A stretch of DNA of 33,376 nucleotides, taken from contig NZ_QHJH01000071.1 in assembly GCF_003947455.1 (NCBI RefSeq), positions 1 through 33,376 on the forward strand, in the 5' to 3' direction. Positions 24,772-32,678 of the stretch are shown in pieces. The position numbers and the translations under genes are program-made. Under the pieces are notes generated by a model. It ran no database searches, was not told where the DNA came from, and saw only the letters and a program-made list of their open reading frames with translations. Each line of letters begins with the position of its first letter. Within the stretch, counting starts at the first letter, position 1. This DNA comes from Streptomyces sp. WAC 04229 (lineage in GTDB: Bacteria > Actinomycetota > Actinomycetes > Streptomycetales > Streptomycetaceae).

Positions 24772-25379
24772 GGCTCGTCGTCGTCTCGGCGGGACTGAGC
24801 GTCCCGTCGTCCACCCGGCTGCTGGCCGACCGGCTGGCCGCCGCCACCGCCGGGCAGACGTCGGCGGAGGTTCAGGTGATCGAACTGCGCGACCTCGCGG
24901 TGGAGATCGCGCACACCTTCACCAACGGTTTCCCCGCGCCGCCGCTGGCCGACGCGTTCGCCGCGGTCGCGGAGGCCGACGGGCTGATCGTGGTCACGCC
25001 GGTGTTCTCGGCGTCGTACAGCGGGCTGTTCAAGTCGTTCTTCGACGCGCTGAGCGTCACCGACGAGGACGCCCTCGCCGGGAAGCCGGTCCTGATCGCG
25101 GCCACCGGGGGCACCGCCCGGCACTCCCTCGTCCTGGACCACGCCCTGCGTCCGCTGTTCGCGTACCTGAAGGCCGTCGTCGTCCCCACCGGGGTGTACG
25201 CCGCCTCCGAGGACTGGGGCGCCGAAGGGCTCGACGGCCGGACCGCGCGGGCCGCGGGCGAGCTGGCCGCGCTGATGACGGGCCTGTCCGGGGCCGCCCG
25301 CCAGCTGCCCCGGCGCGACTCCTTCGAGGAGGTCGTGCCCTTCGAGCAGCGGCTCGCCGCGCTGCGGCCCGCCGGGTGA
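24768..25379 (+). CDS. NAD(P)H-dependent FMN reductase, CE1759 family
   Basis: A 203-residue flavodoxin-fold reductase. The N-terminal phosphate-binding loop is VVSAGLSVPSSTRLLADRL, and PVFSASYSGLFKSFFD is the FMN-binding and helix segment typical of the NADPH-dependent FMN reductase family. The C-terminus contains FEEVVPFEQRL, seen in the CE1759 group. It starts within the stop codon of the monooxygenase gene and has GAGGAAGGAG upstream, so the two are translationally coupled. It should provide reduced FMN to its partner. Confidence 0.92.
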   Translation: MRLVVVSAGLSVPSSTRLLADRLAAATAGQTSAEVQVIELRDLAVEIAHTFTNGFPAPPLADAFAAVAEADGLIVVTPVFSASYSGLFKSFFDALSVTDEDALAGKPVLIAATGGTARHSLVLDHALRPLFAYLKAVVVPTGVYAASEDWGAEGLDGRTARAAGELAALMTGLSGAARQLPRRDSFEEVVPFEQRLAALRPAG

Positions 25380-25474
25380 GATCCGGGCGGTTCCGGGGTG
25401 GGACGGCGGGTGGTCCCGGTGGGGAAGCCGGGCCCGTCCGGCCGGGGCGCCGCCGGTCTTGGCAGACTGGACGG

Positions 25475-26224
25475 GTGCCCCGGACTGTTCTGCTCGCCGA
25501 AGACGACCGCGCCATCCGGCACGCCCTGGAGCGCGCCCTCACCCTGGAGGGGTACCGGGTCACCGCGGTCGCCGACGGCGTCGAGGCGCTGGCGCAGGCC
25601 CACCGCCGCCGGCCCGACGTCCTGGTGCTGGACGTGATGATGCCGGGCATCGACGGCCTCCAGGTCTGCCGGGAGCTGCGCGCCGAGGGTGACGCCACCC
25701 CGATCCTGATGCTGACCGCGCTGGTGGAGACCGCCGACCGCATCGCGGGCCTGGACGCGGGCGCCGACGACTACGTGGTGAAGCCCTTCGACGTCGAGGA
25801 GGTCTTCGCCCGCCTGCGCGCCCTGCTGCGCCGCACGGACCGAACGGACCGCCCGGACCCCGCCGAGCGCGCGGAGGCCGACGCCGGCGTCCGGTCCGCG
25901 GCGCCCGAGGAGGCGCCGGACGACCGGTACCCGCAGGCCGCCGGCCTGCGCATGGACCCGCGGGCCCGCCGCGCCTGGCGCGACGGACGCGAGCTGGAGC
26001 TGACCCGCACCGAGTTCGAACTCCTCGAACTGCTGGTCCGCAACGCGGGCACCGTGCTCGACCACGCCACGATCTACGACCGCATCTGGGGCTACGACTT
26101 CGGCCCCGGCTCCAAGAACCTCGCCGTCTACGTCGGCTACCTGCGCCGCAAGCTCGACCACCCGGGCGCCCCGCAGCTGATCCAGACCGTGCGCGGCGTG
26201 GGTTACGTCCTGCGGGCCGACTGA
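25475..26224 (+). CDS. OmpR-family response regulator
   Basis: A 249-residue regulator. The receiver domain (about 1-120) has the acidic pair ED10-D11, the phospho-acceptor D53 in LVLDVMMPG, T81 and K103 in VVKPFD. A Pro/Asp-rich linker (about 127-150) joins it to an OmpR/PhoB winged helix (about 153-247) with the typical LTRTEFELLELLV and IQTVRGVGYVLR ends. GTG 25475 is chosen because the receiver begins there. It lacks a Shine-Dalgarno site but has a CAGACT hexamer 7-12 bases before it, so the message may be leaderless. It is followed directly by its kinase. Confidence 0.93.
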   Translation: MPRTVLLAEDDRAIRHALERALTLEGYRVTAVADGVEALAQAHRRRPDVLVLDVMMPGIDGLQVCRELRAEGDATPILMLTALVETADRIAGLDAGADDYVVKPFDVEEVFARLRALLRRTDRTDRPDPAERAEADAGVRSAAPEEAPDDRYPQAAGLRMDPRARRAWRDGRELELTRTEFELLELLVRNAGTVLDHATIYDRIWGYDFGPGSKNLAVYVGYLRRKLDHPGAPQLIQTVRGVGYVLRAD

Positions 26225-27673
26225 GTGGGCGCCTCCCCGCTCGGGCGCCGGCCCCGGCTGCTGTCGCTGCGGACCACCTTCGCGGTGTCCTTCGCGACGA
26301 TCACCGCCGTCGTCACCGTCCTCGTCGGAGGGCTGTCCTACAACGCGGCGGCCCGACTGGTCCGGGTGGACCAGGAGTCCGTCTTCGAACAGGCCGCGCG
26401 GGACCTGCGGGCCGAGGTGCGCCGGCTGCGGCTGTCGCCGGGCGACTTCTCCTCCTCCGCGCCCGGCCACGACATCGTGCGCCCCGCCCGCACCGACGTA
26501 CAGGTCCTCGGGCCGGACGGCACCGTCCTGGACCCGGCCGAGCCCCGGCTCCCGGTGACCGGCGCCGACCTGCGGGCCGCCGGTGCCGCCGAGGCAGGGC
26601 GGGTGGTCCGGCACGACGACGTCGACGTCGGCACCGACGTCTTCCGGGTGGCGACCGTCTCCCTCGGCGGCGGCCGGGGCGCGGTGCAGGTGGCGCAGGA
26701 GTTCAGCGACACCGAGGACCTGCTGCGCGCCCTGCAGCGGCGGACGCTGGTCCTGATGGCGGCGGTGGTGCTCGCCGCGGGCCTGTTCGGCTGGTGGCTG
26801 GCCCGGCGCATCACCCGGCGCCTGGTGGTCCTCACCTCCGCCGCCGAGAACGTCGCCCGCACCCGCCGGCTCGGCGTCCCGGTCCCGGTCACCGGACCCG
26901 ACGAGGTGGGGCGCCTCGGCCGCGCCTTCGACCTGATGCTGGGCCGCCTCGCCCAGTCGGAGGAGGACCAGCGGCGCCTGGTCCAGGACGCCGGGCACGA
27001 GCTGCGGACACCGCTGACCTCGCTGCGGACCAACATCTCGCTGCTGCGCCGGATCGACGAACTCCCTCCCGCCGCCCGGGAGGAACTCGTCGCCGACCTG
27101 GGGCAGGAGGCCCGGGAGCTGACCGACCTGGTCAACGAACTGGTCGAGCTGGCGGCCGGCCAGTCCTCGGGCGAGCCCCCGCAGCCGGTCGACCTGGCGG
27201 ACCTCGCGTACGACGTGGCGGCGCTGGCCCGGCGCCGCACCGGCCGCGAGATCGGCGTACGCGTCTGCGGCGAGACCACGGCCGACGGGCGGCCCGCCAT
27301 GCTGACCCGCGCGCTCTCCAACCTGGTCGAGAACGCGGCGAAGTTCGACCCGGACGGCACCGGCCCCATCGAGGTGGCCGTCGCCGGACCCGCCCGGCCG
27401 GGCCCGATCCGAGTCGAGGTCCTCGACCGCGGCCCCGGCATCGCCGACGCCGACCTGACCCGCGTCTTCGACCGCTTCTACCGCGCGGCCGACGCCCGTT
27501 CCCGGCCCGGTTCGGGCCTCGGCCTGTCCATCGTGCGCGAGGTCGCCCTGGCCCACGGGGGCGCCCCGTTCGCGTACCGGCGGGACGGCGGCGGCACGGT
27601 GATCGGCTTCACGGTGGTCCCGTCGTCGGCGGGTGCGCAGGACGCGGCGGGGGGAGCGGGCAGGCGCCCGTAG
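26225..27673 (+). CDS. Sensor histidine kinase
   Basis: A 482-residue membrane kinase, partner of the adjacent regulator; its GTG immediately follows that gene's TGA. Membrane helices at about 16-40 and 174-194 flank an external sensor of about 130 residues (contains RTDVQVLGPDGTVLDP). A HAMP domain follows (ARRITRRLVVLTSAAENVART), then the dimerisation helix with phospho-acceptor H258 in AGHELRTPL. The ATP-binding domain has the N box NLVENAAKF, G1 DRGPGI and G2 GSGLGLSIV. It resembles MtrB/PrrB-type actinobacterial kinases. The stimulus is unknown. A Gly/Ala tail (GAQDAAGGAGRRP) ends the protein. Confidence 0.95.
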   Translation: MGASPLGRRPRLLSLRTTFAVSFATITAVVTVLVGGLSYNAAARLVRVDQESVFEQAARDLRAEVRRLRLSPGDFSSSAPGHDIVRPARTDVQVLGPDGTVLDPAEPRLPVTGADLRAAGAAEAGRVVRHDDVDVGTDVFRVATVSLGGGRGAVQVAQEFSDTEDLLRALQRRTLVLMAAVVLAAGLFGWWLARRITRRLVVLTSAAENVARTRRLGVPVPVTGPDEVGRLGRAFDLMLGRLAQSEEDQRRLVQDAGHELRTPLTSLRTNISLLRRIDELPPAAREELVADLGQEARELTDLVNELVELAAGQSSGEPPQPVDLADLAYDVAALARRRTGREIGVRVCGETTADGRPAMLTRALSNLVENAAKFDPDGTGPIEVAVAGPARPGPIRVEVLDRGPGIADADLTRVFDRFYRAADARSRPGSGLGLSIVREVALAHGGAPFAYRRDGGGTVIGFTVVPSSAGAQDAAGGAGRRP

Positions 27674-27678
27674 GCCCG

Positions 27679-27704
27679 CCGCTTCGGAAGCGCTTCGGAA
27701 GCGG
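27679..27704. terminator. Nested palindromes between convergent genes
   Basis: CCGCTTC (27679-27685) pairs with GAAGCGG (27698-27704), and between them lies the palindrome GAAGCGCTTC (27687-27696). The element is in the 84-base gap between the kinase gene and the convergent SARP-macro gene, so it probably terminates both. Confidence 0.55.
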
Positions 27705-27757
27705 TTCGCCGCTGGTGCCGGAAGCGGGCGCGCTGGTGCGCTGTGCCCATGCCGACG

Positions 27758-29191
27758 TCACCGGTGGCCCTGGGCCCCACCGCTGTCGCCGGCGCCGGCA
27801 CCGGTGTCGCGGGTCCCGGTGCCGGCGCCGACGTCGGTGCTGGTGCCCGGGACCCCCTGGGTGCGCAGAAAGGCGCCGAGGGCGGACAGGTCGGTGCGTT
27901 CGAGGTCGGCCGGGCGGATCACGACGCGCAGTTCGGGGGCGGTGGCCGGGTCCCGGCGGCAGTGCGCGGCGAAGCTCTCGACGATCATGAAGAGCAGCTG
28001 GGTGCGGTCGAGTTCGACGATCCGGGCGAGGCCGGAGCCGATCAGGGGGATCGCGACCGGCTTGAACATGCCGTACCGGGCGACGGCCGGCCAGAGGGTG
28101 TCCAGGCTCGCCCGCAGGGCGGCCGGTCCGGAGCGGGCGACGAGGTCGTTGCCGAGCCGGGAGTAGGCCACGGCGAAGACCCGGCGGCCGTCCACCGTGA
28201 GCGGCACGGTGGTGCCGAGCGGATAGCGGACCCGGCGGCCGCGCGGCTTGTCCTGGGGCCGCTCCGTGCGCAGCGGGGTGAGCCCTCGCAGTCCGGCCTG
28301 GATCCGGTCGTCGAGGAGCTTGCGCTCGCCGCCGAACAGCCGCTGCACCAGCTGCCCCTGCACGCTGTCCCGGCTGATCACCAGGTCCTGTTCGGTGGCG
28401 GTGTCGAAGGTGTCGGTGAACCCGACCACCAGATTGGCGTCCTCCTGGTCGAACAGGTCGCCGCGCACCACCACCAGGTCCCCGGCGCCGGGGACGGGCT
28501 GACGCAGCAGTTCCTGCCCGTGCCGCTCCCGCAGCCGCGCCCGCAGCGAGCCGAGCAGCTCGGCGACGTCCTGGTCGTCCGGCCGCTCCCGGGCCATCTG
28601 CTGGGCGACCGGCAGGGCGAGGTCGTGCCGGCCCAGGTCCATCCGGCTGCGGATCAGCTGGCGGCGGGCCGTCTCGCGCAGCGCGAGCAGCCGGCGGACC
28701 AGCGGCCGGGCGAAGTCCTCGTCGCCCGCCTCGGCCAGGGGGCGGCCGCGGACCAGGGCCAGCGCCGCCGCCAGCCGGTCGGCGGCCGACGCGGGCGCCG
28801 CGAGCAGCGCCGAGTTGACCAGGTCGGTGAACTCCGCGCAGTCCAGCTGCTCGGGCGTGAGCACCAGCCGGTACGCGGTCTCGGGCGCCGGTGCGGCCAG
28901 CAGCTGCTCGGTGCGCAGCACCCGGGCGCCGTCACCGTTCTGGGCGGGGTCGAGGGCGCGGCGCAGTTCGAGGACGCGCTTCTGCACCTCGTTGCGGTGC
29001 CGCCCGGACTGGTGCGGCTGCTCGCCGCCCACCGCCCACACGTCGCGGTGCAGCGTGCGGACCGGTACGGACTCGCCCTCCGCCGCCACCAGCCGGACCA
29101 GCAGCCGTGTCGTCAACGGCGTCAACCGGGCCGGTTCACCGTCGACTTCGAGACCTGCCGGGCCCAGGACCCTCACACGGATGCGCGCCAT
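27758..29191 (-). CDS. SARP/BTAD regulator fused to a macro-like domain (ThsA-macro/DUF6430 type)
   Basis: A 477-residue protein combining three parts. Residues about 1-110 form an OmpR-like winged helix of the AfsR/SARP type (VRVLGPAGLEVDGEPARL, VWAVGG, NEVQKRVLELRRAL). Residues about 115-232 are an alpha-helical BTAD-like region (LVRRLLALRETARRQLI; DLALPVAQQMARERPDDQDV). Residues about 238-445 contain DLVVVRGDLFDQEDANLVVGFTDTFDT (in parts VVRGDLFDQ and VVGFTDTFDT), YPLGTTVPL and VAIPLIGSGLAR. These match the macro-like domain of Thoeris ThsA (formerly DUF6430), a nucleotide-binding fold. A low-complexity Gly/Thr tail ends it. ATG 29191 has GGAG upstream. It lies just downstream of the TIR-like operon, but behind a terminator-like hairpin, so separate control is likely. 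The fused domain may sense an NAD-derived ligand. Confidence 0.85.
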   Translation of the reverse strand: MARIRVRVLGPAGLEVDGEPARLTPLTTRLLVRLVAAEGESVPVRTLHRDVWAVGGEQPHQSGRHRNEVQKRVLELRRALDPAQNGDGARVLRTEQLLAAPAPETAYRLVLTPEQLDCAEFTDLVNSALLAAPASAADRLAAALALVRGRPLAEAGDEDFARPLVRRLLALRETARRQLIRSRMDLGRHDLALPVAQQMARERPDDQDVAELLGSLRARLRERHGQELLRQPVPGAGDLVVVRGDLFDQEDANLVVGFTDTFDTATEQDLVISRDSVQGQLVQRLFGGERKLLDDRIQAGLRGLTPLRTERPQDKPRGRRVRYPLGTTVPLTVDGRRVFAVAYSRLGNDLVARSGPAALRASLDTLWPAVARYGMFKPVAIPLIGSGLARIVELDRTQLLFMIVESFAAHCRRDPATAPELRVVIRPADLERTDLSALGAFLRTQGVPGTSTDVGAGTGTRDTGAGAGDSGGAQGHR

Positions 29192-29347
29192 ACAAGTGGT
29201 CTCCACTCGTTTCGCCCTCTTCCGCCGAGTGGTCACGGGGGAGGTTTCGGCAGCGTATCAATTGTCCGTTTGGGGGAGTTGGGGATTCGGGCGGTTCGGG
29301 TGGCGCACCGGACCGAGGGTCCGACGGTGGCGGTGGCGGGCAGGGGT

Positions 29348-29394
29348 CGGCCCCCGGGACGCGTTCCGACGTGCGGGACGCGTCCCGGGGGCCG
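29348..29394 (-). terminator. 16-bp perfect hairpin after the TIR-like gene
   Basis: CGGCCCCCGGGACGCG (29348-29363) and its exact reverse complement (29379-29394) form a 16-bp stem with a 15-base loop. It starts about 40 bases after the stop of the TIR-like gene on the minus strand. The rest of the 242-base gap to the SARP-macro start shows no gene; it is AT-richer around 29255-29275 (ATCAATTGTCCG), where that gene's promoter may lie. Confidence 0.75.
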
Positions 29395-29433
29395 CCTGCG
29401 CCGGTCCCCCGAACGGCGCGCGGATCCGCCGGG

Positions 29434-30162
29434 CTACGGCCGGCGGTGGTAGGCGGACAGGTGCTGGAACGGGTAGGTGTGGCGCCAGTCCGAACCGGTG
29501 TCGTTGACCGTGCAGCCCGCCAGCTTCAGCCGTTCCACGATCTTGCCGAGCGCCGTCCCGGAGCCGTCGAAGCGGATGACGTTGCGCCCGGCGATGTCGG
29601 CGATCGGCCGCAGGCCGCCCACCTCGACGATCAGGGTGCGCTCGGGGTACGCCATCAGCACCATGCCCAGCTCGATCAGCACGTTCGGGCGCGGCTGGCA
29701 CACGGGCCGGGTCTCGTACTCCGGCTCGTTGTGGCCCTGCAGGTCGCGGTGGAGGCTGACGACGTCGTCCGGGGTGAGCAGCACGAGCGCCGCCTGGGCC
29801 TGCGCCGGGGCGCCGGCGACCACGTCACCGAGGAAGGGGGACGCGTGCCCGGTCGCTCTGACCAGGTCCTCCCACTCCTTGGGGCGCAGGTCGAGCCGGC
29901 GCAGCAGCTCGAACATCTCCCGTCGCACCTGGTCGTCCCGGCCGTGCACGACGAAGACGCTCCGGGCCCGGTCGGCGTCCGAGGGCATCGGCACCGCGTT
30001 GCGCCGGACGCCGTCGGCGTACGGATGCCCGGACGGTGCGGCCTGCACCGGGGAGTTGTCGCCGAAGGTCTGGGTGCCGCCGTTGCCGACGCTCTGGTTG
30101 CCCCCGAAGTTGTTGGTGCTGCCCTGGCCGAAGTCGTTGCCTTGGAACTTCTGGGCGCTCAT
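29434..30162 (-). CDS. TIR-like nucleotide-binding protein with N-terminal Asn/Gln/Gly motif
   Basis: A 242-residue protein. Residues 15-37 are the motif STNNFGGNQSVGN-GGTQTFGDNS, shared with the C-terminus of the upstream gene's product. After a linker, residues about 68-205 match the CAP12/PF10137-type TIR-like domain: SVFVVHGRDD, a WEDLVRATGHASPFLG segment, AALVLLTPDDV, RPNVLIELGM, ERTLIVEVGG and DIAGRNVIRFDG. TIR-like domains of this group can hydrolyse or cyclise NAD; candidate acidic residues are E98 and E164. Activity is not proven. The ATG at 30162 overlaps the upstream gene's stop (ATGA), so the two are coupled. It is the last gene of the operon. Confidence 0.88.
   Translation of the reverse strand: MSAQKFQGNDFGQGSTNNFGGNQSVGNGGTQTFGDNSPVQAAPSGHPYADGVRRNAVPMPSDADRARSVFVVHGRDDQVRREMFELLRRLDLRPKEWEDLVRATGHASPFLGDVVAGAPAQAQAALVLLTPDDVVSLHRDLQGHNEPEYETRPVCQPRPNVLIELGMVLMAYPERTLIVEVGGLRPIADIAGRNVIRFDGSGTALGKIVERLKLAGCTVNDTGSDWRHTYPFQHLSAYHRRP
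30052..30121 (-). repeat. 70-bp repeat encoding the shared motif, copy in the TIR-like gene
   Basis: This 70-base block is identical at 67 of 70 positions to 30189-30258, 137 bases away in the same orientation. It encodes the Asn/Gln/Gly motif (NFGGNQSVGN then TQTFGDNS) at residues 15-37 of the TIR-like protein. Close DNA identity, not only protein identity, suggests recent duplication or gene conversion. Confidence 0.9.
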
Positions 30163-31736
30163 GCCGGTCGTGCCTCCCTGGTGATGCCGGAGTTGTTGCC
30201 GAAGGTCTGGGTGCCGTTGTTGCCGACGCTCTGGTTGCCCCCGAAGTTGTTGGTGCTGTTGGCCCCGAAGTTCTGCTGGAGGATGTTGGTCTGGTTCGCT
30301 TCGTGCTCGCGGGTGTCGACGTCGTGGTCGCGCAGGAAGTCACCGACGATCTGGAGCAGGTGGCGCTCGATGATCTGGATGTACTTGATCGCGTCCGACT
30401 CCTGGAAGAAGTGGTGGAAGTCGTTGCCGGGCGCCAGTTCGCGGACGCTGGTGAGCGCGCCGCAGTCCACGGAGGTGAGCGCGTAGCGGCCCAGCCGGAA
30501 CTCGCTGGTGTCGTTGGGCTGGCTCACCAGGGTGCGTACGGTGTCGGTGCCGAAGCGGCTGGGCAGCCGCTCGCGCAGCGGGTTGAAGACCAGGCGCAGC
30601 AGTTCGCCGGGCGCGCTGCGGGTCACGTCCCAGGCGATGCGCAGCATGAGCCGGCCGTCGATGGTGGCGGGCAGCCGGTCGGCGAGGTGGAAGCTCTCCG
30701 GCACGGGTCCGAGCACGTAGGTGTAGAACTCGGTGTGCAGGGTGCTGCCCTTGATGTCGAAACCGATGAACACCGAGGTGACCAGCTCCTGTTGCCAGGC
30801 TCCGATGCGGATGCACAGGTACTCGCGCCGGGCGTCGTAGTCCTCCCGCCAGTGCTCGTCGCCGTCCTCGGGGTCGGGCGCGTCCAGGAGTACGGCGACG
30901 GAGTCGCCGCCCTCGGCCGTCCGGACCGCCTTGGTGAACCTGCGCCGGTCGACGGAGAGGAGCTGGATCCGGTCGCTGGGCGCGGGCTTGTCGCGCAGCT
31001 CGGCGAGCATCTGCTCGCTGACGCGCCCGGTGATGTCCTCGACGGTGAACGGGATGATCGGCTTGCGCTCGGCCGGGGCGTGGTCACCCGCGCCGTCGAC
31101 CGGGCCGTGCTGCGCGGGGAAGTGCCCGTTGAGCAGGGAGCCCGGGCCGGTGAGCACACCGTTGCGGGACACCGGGGCGCCCAGCAGCAGCTCGGCGTTG
31201 GCCCAGCGGCGGATGGAGCTTCCGGCGCCGACGAACGGCTTGTAGCCGCCGTAGTAGACCGTGTCGGAGGCCTGCTGACGGTTGATCTTGCCGACCAGCT
31301 CCGGGGTGAAGCGCGAGGTCATCGGGTAGGCGCCGTCGAAGCCCGGGCGGCCCTCCGAGGCCGGCGCGAGGTGCTCGGCGAGGGTCTGGAGGATGGCCAG
31401 GCGGCGCAGGAACATCGTGGCCCAGGCGACCCAGAAGAAGAGCAGCGCCGCACCGAGGCCGCTCAGCAGCCCCGTGGCGAGCAGCAGTACGACGACGGCG
31501 GTGCCCGCGCCGAGGGCGGCCAGCTGGTTGCGGCGCAGGTTGTGCGCGGCGAGGGCGTGCGCGAGCACGGGAGCGGCGTCGTAGCCGTAGGAGGGGGCCA
31601 CCATCCGGTAGGAGTGGGTCAGCAGCTCCCGGATCACCGCCTTGCGGTAGACGGGGTCGAGGTAGGTGCCGGCGCAGAGCAGGCGGGTGACGTTGCTGGT
31701 CGCGTCCGGCGGCGGCGGGGCGGCGTGGGTGGTCAT
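30159..31736 (-). CDS. Two-helix membrane protein with C-terminal Asn/Gln/Gly motif, unrecognised family
   Basis: A 525-residue protein. Two adjacent membrane helices (about 71-92 and 93-112, in LAALGAGTAVVVLLLATG and AALLFFWVAWATMFL) follow a cytoplasmic-type N-terminus (TYLDPVYRKAVIRELLTH). A large region, about 115-470, has no recognised family; it contains RIQLLSVDRRRF, GSTLHTEFYTYVLGP and FHLADRLPATIDGRLMLR. The end carries a helical segment (SDAIKYIQIIERHLLQIVGDFLRDHDVDT), then LQQNFGANSTNNFGGNQSVG and TQTFGNNS, the motif also at the N-terminus of the next gene's TIR-like protein. ATG 31736 follows the upstream stop by five bases and has GAAGGGAACTGAGG upstream. It overlaps the TIR-like gene by four bases. 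A role as the receptor or scaffold of a signalling pair is inferred. Confidence 0.85.
   Translation of the reverse strand: MTTHAAPPPPDATSNVTRLLCAGTYLDPVYRKAVIRELLTHSYRMVAPSYGYDAAPVLAHALAAHNLRRNQLAALGAGTAVVVLLLATGLLSGLGAALLFFWVAWATMFLRRLAILQTLAEHLAPASEGRPGFDGAYPMTSRFTPELVGKINRQQASDTVYYGGYKPFVGAGSSIRRWANAELLLGAPVSRNGVLTGPGSLLNGHFPAQHGPVDGAGDHAPAERKPIIPFTVEDITGRVSEQMLAELRDKPAPSDRIQLLSVDRRRFTKAVRTAEGGDSVAVLLDAPDPEDGDEHWREDYDARREYLCIRIGAWQQELVTSVFIGFDIKGSTLHTEFYTYVLGPVPESFHLADRLPATIDGRLMLRIAWDVTRSAPGELLRLVFNPLRERLPSRFGTDTVRTLVSQPNDTSEFRLGRYALTSVDCGALTSVRELAPGNDFHHFFQESDAIKYIQIIERHLLQIVGDFLRDHDVDTREHEANQTNILQQNFGANSTNNFGGNQSVGNNGTQTFGNNSGITREARPA
30189..30258 (-). repeat. 70-bp repeat encoding the shared motif, copy in the membrane protein gene
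   Basis: Second copy of the block at 30052-30121, encoding NFGGNQSVGN then TQTFGNNS at residues 494-516 of the membrane protein, near its C-terminus. Confidence 0.9.
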
Positions 31737-31741
31737 GGTCC

Positions 31742-32491
31742 TCAGTTCCCTTCCCGCACGTCGGCGGCGGTGATGACGCCGTCGCTCACCGTGTAGGTGC
31801 CTTCGAAGGTGGCCGACGTGCCGTCGGTGTCCCAGGCCACGACGGTGACCGACACCTCGTCGCCGGCCGTCGAGTTCACGGTGACGTCGTCGCGGTCGGT
31901 CGTCTCGAAGCCGGCGACGAAGTGGTCGTAGTCCGGGTCGAGGTTTTTGCCGCCCAGTTCCCATGCGGCGGCGAAGTCGCGGTTGTTGATGGCCTCGAAG
32001 TACGCGGTGACCGTCGCCTCAGGCCCGTCCTCGTCGGTGAGGGCGGGGTCGTCGGAGGGAGTGTCCGTCGGGTCGTCGGTGGCGGTGCCGTCCGTGCCGT
32101 CGCCGTAGGTGCCGTCGCCGTACGGGTCGTACGGGTCGTCGGTGGTGCCGTCGCCCCACAGGCCGGTGTCGTCGCCGGCCGTGCCGCCGGAGCCGTCGGG
32201 GCTGGTGCCGTCGTCGTACGTGCCGTCGTCGGGGGTGTCGCTGCCGGAGGTCTCGTCGTCCGAGGTGCCGGAACCCCAGTCGGGCAGTGCTCCGCTGCCG
32301 TAGAAGTCGTCGGTGGCGGGGGCCCCGTCGTCGCGGCCGGCCGTGGCGAGCACGACGGCCAGCACGATTATGAGGACGAACGGGATCGCGATGACGGTCA
32401 GGGCCTGGTTGCGTACCTGGCCGGGCGTGAGTGCGAGTCCCGGTGCCGGGTAGGAACCACGGGCGCCGGGCGGAACGCGGGTATTACTCAT
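31742..32491 (-). CDS. Single-pass membrane protein with acidic linker and NTF2/DUF4878-like external domain
   Basis: A 249-residue protein. A short cytoplasmic N-terminus (MSNTRVPPGARGSYPAPG) precedes one membrane helix (about 29-51) and a very acidic Asp/Gly/Thr/Ser-rich external linker (about 53-155). The C-terminal domain, about 158-249, begins TVTAYFEAINNRDFAAAWELGG and ends TYTVSDGVITAADVREGN, the pattern of NTF2-like/DUF4878 domains. No catalytic residues are evident, so it may be a ligand sensor or wall-associated domain. ATG 32491 has GAGGTGACAG directly upstream. It is the first gene of the operon with the membrane and TIR-like genes. Confidence 0.85.
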   Translation of the reverse strand: MSNTRVPPGARGSYPAPGLALTPGQVRNQALTVIAIPFVLIIVLAVVLATAGRDDGAPATDDFYGSGALPDWGSGTSDDETSGSDTPDDGTYDDGTSPDGSGGTAGDDTGLWGDGTTDDPYDPYGDGTYGDGTDGTATDDPTDTPSDDPALTDEDGPEATVTAYFEAINNRDFAAAWELGGKNLDPDYDHFVAGFETTDRDDVTVNSTAGDEVSVTVVAWDTDGTSATFEGTYTVSDGVITAADVREGN

Positions 32492-32511
32492 CTGTCACCT
32501 CATTGCCGCCG

Positions 32512-32531
32512 GTATCCGGACGGGCGGATAC
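32512..32531. promoter_or_regulatory. GTATCCG-6-CGGATAC inverted repeat at the TIR operon promoter
   Basis: GTATCCG (32512-32518) and CGGATAC (32525-32531) flank a 6-base spacer, 21 bases upstream of the ATG at 32491. The position suits an operator for the minus-strand operon. The regulator is unknown; SARP proteins usually bind direct repeats, so the adjacent SARP-macro protein is not an obvious match. Confidence 0.45.
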
Positions 32532-32678
32532 GGCACGCGCCCCGAGTGGGCCGATGTGCCTTGTGCATCGACCGATCCGATCAGGGTCGGCGCTTCCGGA
32601 TCCAGATTTCTGGCGTTCCGATGCGCTTCCGATCGGCTTCCGGTATGGGGGAGGCAGCGGCTCCGACCTGGAGCGAAT

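Noticed and set aside
24872..27556. An 894-codon minus-strand open frame opposite the two-component genes
   Set aside because: Shadow of the reductase, response regulator and kinase genes, whose motifs are intact on the plus strand.
30052..30258. Two-copy direct repeat as a CRISPR or mobile-element signature
   Set aside because: Only two copies, both within coding frames and encoding the same peptide, with no cas genes, transposase or flanking inverted repeats.
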